NCBI RefSeq assembly: GCF_000731955.1
Contig: NZ_JNCK01000001.1
Span: forward strand, 3,038,001-3,102,000
From: Halomonas zincidurans B6
GTDB lineage: Bacteria > Pseudomonadota > Gammaproteobacteria > Pseudomonadales > Halomonadaceae
Direction of reading: 5' to 3'
DNA length: 64,000 nucleotides
The translations under genes were made by a program, and so were the position numbers. This document shows positions 62,194 to 64,000 of the stretch, piece after piece. Below the pieces are notes generated by a model, which worked only from the letters and a program-made list of their open reading frames with translations, searched no databases and was not told the origin of the DNA. Numbering within the stretch: the first letter of the stretch is position 1; every line of letters begins with the position of its first letter.

Positions 62194-62874
62194 ATGGCTT
62201 ATACCCTCACGCGTGTCGAAGACGCCGTGTCAGCGGACGCACGTTATCCACTGGGCGAGCGTCAGCGGGTCGAGGACGACCCGCTGAAGCAGCAGATCCA
62301 TCGCAGCGTCTTTACCGGCAAGTTGGAGGAGGTGCTCAATTCGGCCGTCAACTGGGGACGCAAGAATTCCCTGTGGCCCTACAATTTCGGCCTGTCGTGC
62401 TGTTACGTGGAGATGACCACGGCCTTTACCGCGCCGCACGACATCGCCCGTTTCGGCGCCGAAGTGATTCGCGCCTCCCCGCGCCAGGCGGATTTCATGG
62501 TCATCGCCGGAACCTGCTTCATCAAGATGGCGCCGGTCATCCAGCAGCTCTACGACCAGATGCTCGAGCCCAAGTGGGTGATCTCGATGGGCTCCTGCGC
62601 CAACTCGGGAGGCATGTACGACATCTACTCGGTGGTCCAGGGCGTCGACAAGTTTCTGCCGGTGGACGTTTACGTGCCCGGTTGTCCGCCTCGCCCAGAG
62701 GCCTTCCTGCAGGGCTTGCAGCTGCTTCAGGACTCGATCCAGGAGGAGCGGCGGCCGTTGTCGTGGGTGGTCGGCGACCAGGGCGTCTACCGCGCCGACA
62801 TGCCCTCGCAGCGCGAGAAAGCGCGGGCCCAGCGCATCCAGGCCACCGAATTGCGTACGCCCGACAGCATCTGA
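62194..62874 (+). CDS. nuoB: NADH-quinone oxidoreductase subunit B
   Basis: 226 residues carrying the N2 iron-sulfur cluster that passes electrons to quinone. Cysteine ligands are in GLSCCYVEM, GSCANSGGMYD and PGCPPRPEA. AGGAG lies before ATG 62194. The gene lies between nuoA and nuoCD in standard order. Confidence 0.97.
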   Translation: MAYTLTRVEDAVSADARYPLGERQRVEDDPLKQQIHRSVFTGKLEEVLNSAVNWGRKNSLWPYNFGLSCCYVEMTTAFTAPHDIARFGAEVIRASPRQADFMVIAGTCFIKMAPVIQQLYDQMLEPKWVISMGSCANSGGMYDIYSVVQGVDKFLPVDVYVPGCPPRPEAFLQGLQLLQDSIQEERRPLSWVVGDQGVYRADMPSQREKARAQRIQATELRTPDSI

Positions 62875-62914
62875 GCGCGCTTTCATTTTTTGTCGCAGGA
62901 GCCAATTCACGTCC

Positions 62915-64000
62915 ATGAGCGTTGCCATACCGACCCCCGATTCGACGGCCGCCGACGATCCCGTCGTCGGTGCGCTCAAGCAGCGCTTCGGCGATCAAGC
63001 CATCCTCGAGCAGGCGACGCTGACCGGCATGCCGGTGCTGTGGGTGGCCCGGGAGATAGTGATCGAGGCACTGAGCTTCTTGCGCGACATGCCCGAGCCG
63101 TTCGATATGCTCTACGACCTGTCGGCGATCGACGAACGTCTGCGCGGCAACCGACGCGGCCTGCCCGCCGCGGATTTCACGGTCTTCTATCAGCTGCTGT
63201 CGATCTCGCGCAACCGCGACGTGATGCTCAAAGTGGCATTGCACGAGGATGACCTGGCATTGCCCACCAGTGTGTCGCTCTACCCCAACGCCAACTGGTA
63301 CGAGCGCGAAGTGTGGGACATGTTCGGCGTCGACTTTCGCGGCCATCCGCATCTCACCCGGATCCTCATGCCGCTGACCTGGCAAGGCAATCCGCTGCGC
63401 AAGGATCACGGCGCGCGGGCCACCGAGTTCGACCCCTACACCCTGACCGTCGAAGGCCAGCGTGTCGAGCAGGAGGCGTTGCAGTTCAAGCCCGAAGACT
63501 GGGGCATGCAGCGCGAGAACGCCGACACCGAATTCATGTTCCTCAACCTGGGGCCCAACCACCCTTCCGCCCACGGTGCCTTCCGCATCGTCCTGCAGCT
63601 CGACGGCGAGGAGATCGTCGACTGCGTGCCGGATATCGGCTATCACCATCGTGGCGCCGAAAAGATGGGCGAGCGCCAGTCCTGGCACAGTTACATCCCC
63701 TATACCGACCGCGTCGACTACACCGGCGGGGTGATGAACAACTTCCCCTACATCCTGGCGGTGGAGAAGCTCGCCGGCATCCAGGTGCCCGAACGGGCCC
63801 AGACCATCCGCATCATGATGGCCGAAATGTTCCGCATCACCAGCCATTTGCTGTTCCTGGGCACCTATCTGCAGGACCTGGGGGCGATGACCCCGGTGTT
63901 CTTCACCTTCACCGATCGCCAGAAGGGCTACGAGGTGATCGAGGCGATCACCGGCTTTCGCATGCATCCGGCCTCGTTTCGCATCGGCGGAGTGACGATG
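62915..64000 (+). CDS. nuoCD: NADH-quinone oxidoreductase subunit CD (fused; cut by window end)
   Basis: The frame starts at ATG 62915 (GCAGGAG about 13 bases upstream) and is still open at 64000, giving 362 residues. The NuoC part (about 1-190) includes YPNANWYEREVWDMFGVDF; the linker (about 190-210) continues without stop into NuoD, recognised by LGPNHPSAHGAFRI, GYHHRGAEKMGE and RITSHLLFLGTY. Fusion of C and D is as in enterobacteria and pseudomonads. Confidence 0.97.
   Translation, partial: MSVAIPTPDSTAADDPVVGALKQRFGDQAILEQATLTGMPVLWVAREIVIEALSFLRDMPEPFDMLYDLSAIDERLRGNRRGLPAADFTVFYQLLSISRNRDVMLKVALHEDDLALPTSVSLYPNANWYEREVWDMFGVDFRGHPHLTRILMPLTWQGNPLRKDHGARATEFDPYTLTVEGQRVEQEALQFKPEDWGMQRENADTEFMFLNLGPNHPSAHGAFRIVLQLDGEEIVDCVPDIGYHHRGAEKMGERQSWHSYIPYTDRVDYTGGVMNNFPYILAVEKLAGIQVPERAQTIRIMMAEMFRITSHLLFLGTYLQDLGAMTPVFFTFTDRQKGYEVIEAITGFRMHPASFRIGGVTM

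Overview
The window is GC-rich, densely coded chromosomal DNA from a gammaproteobacterium. It most resembles a halophile of the Halomonas/Chromohalobacter group. The gene order glyQ-glyS-gmhB-gyrB-recF-dnaN-dnaA-oriC-rpmH-rnpA-yidC-mnmE is pseudomonad/oceanospirillale-like. A TeaA-like TRAP binding protein, a fused nuoCD and malate synthase G fit as well. Taxonomy is inferred from gene content and order only.

Layout. 1-2.8 kb: end of an OpgB-like phosphoglycerol transferase, then waaF and hldD for LPS heptose. 2.9-17.5 kb: the replication-origin neighbourhood. oriC lies between dnaA and rpmH; dnaA-dnaN-recF-gyrB leave it to the left and rpmH-rnpA-yidC-mnmE to the right. Five identical parS sites (TGTTTCACGTGAAACA) lie 3-7 kb left of oriC, two of them inside recF. 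17.5-18.0 kb: the mnmE-mnmG-rsmG-parAB continuation known from pseudomonads is absent. In its place are a fragment of a mobile repeat, a TRAP permease tail and a strong candidate CsrB/RsmZ-type small RNA with a GacA-type activator site.

18-29.5 kb is a catabolic island: an eight-gene operon with a polar amino-acid ABC transporter, an AruH-like aminotransferase, an AruI-like thiamine-diphosphate decarboxylase, an HD-domain diiron oxygenase (TmpB/PhnZ-like) and a gamma-butyrobetaine-hydroxylase-like dioxygenase (TmpA-like). It is flanked by two GlxA-type AraC regulators and a second dioxygenase. The combination suggests an uncharacterised route for a nitrogenous, possibly phosphonate or quaternary-amine, compound.

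29.7-34.4 kb: chaC, an RsbQ-like hydrolase paired with a PAS-GGDEF protein, and divergent finR/fpr. 34.4-36.7 kb: two P-II genes around amtB with a sigma-54 promoter and an NtrC-like site. 36.8-50 kb: ubiK, comM, an amidase, an antiporter, an aminotransferase, a hydrolase and a lipoprotein, glcB, a thioesterase, DUF423, thiS-thiG and trmB. At 50.15-50.26 kb there is a candidate iron-responsive PrrF/RyhB-type small RNA with a Fur-like box. 50.3-61.5 kb: an AEC transporter, an FKBP isomerase, a TRAP transporter with unusual gene orientation, a TIGR02444 protein, an ABC-F protein, dtd, a double-domain Usp, thiD and yqaA. 61.7 kb to the end: start of the complex I operon (nuoA, nuoB, nuoCD).

A dispersed MITE-like repeat occurs three times (17.5, 41.6 and 56.3 kb). 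Several short perfect tandem duplications also occur. No tRNA, rRNA, CRISPR array, prophage or intact insertion sequence was seen.
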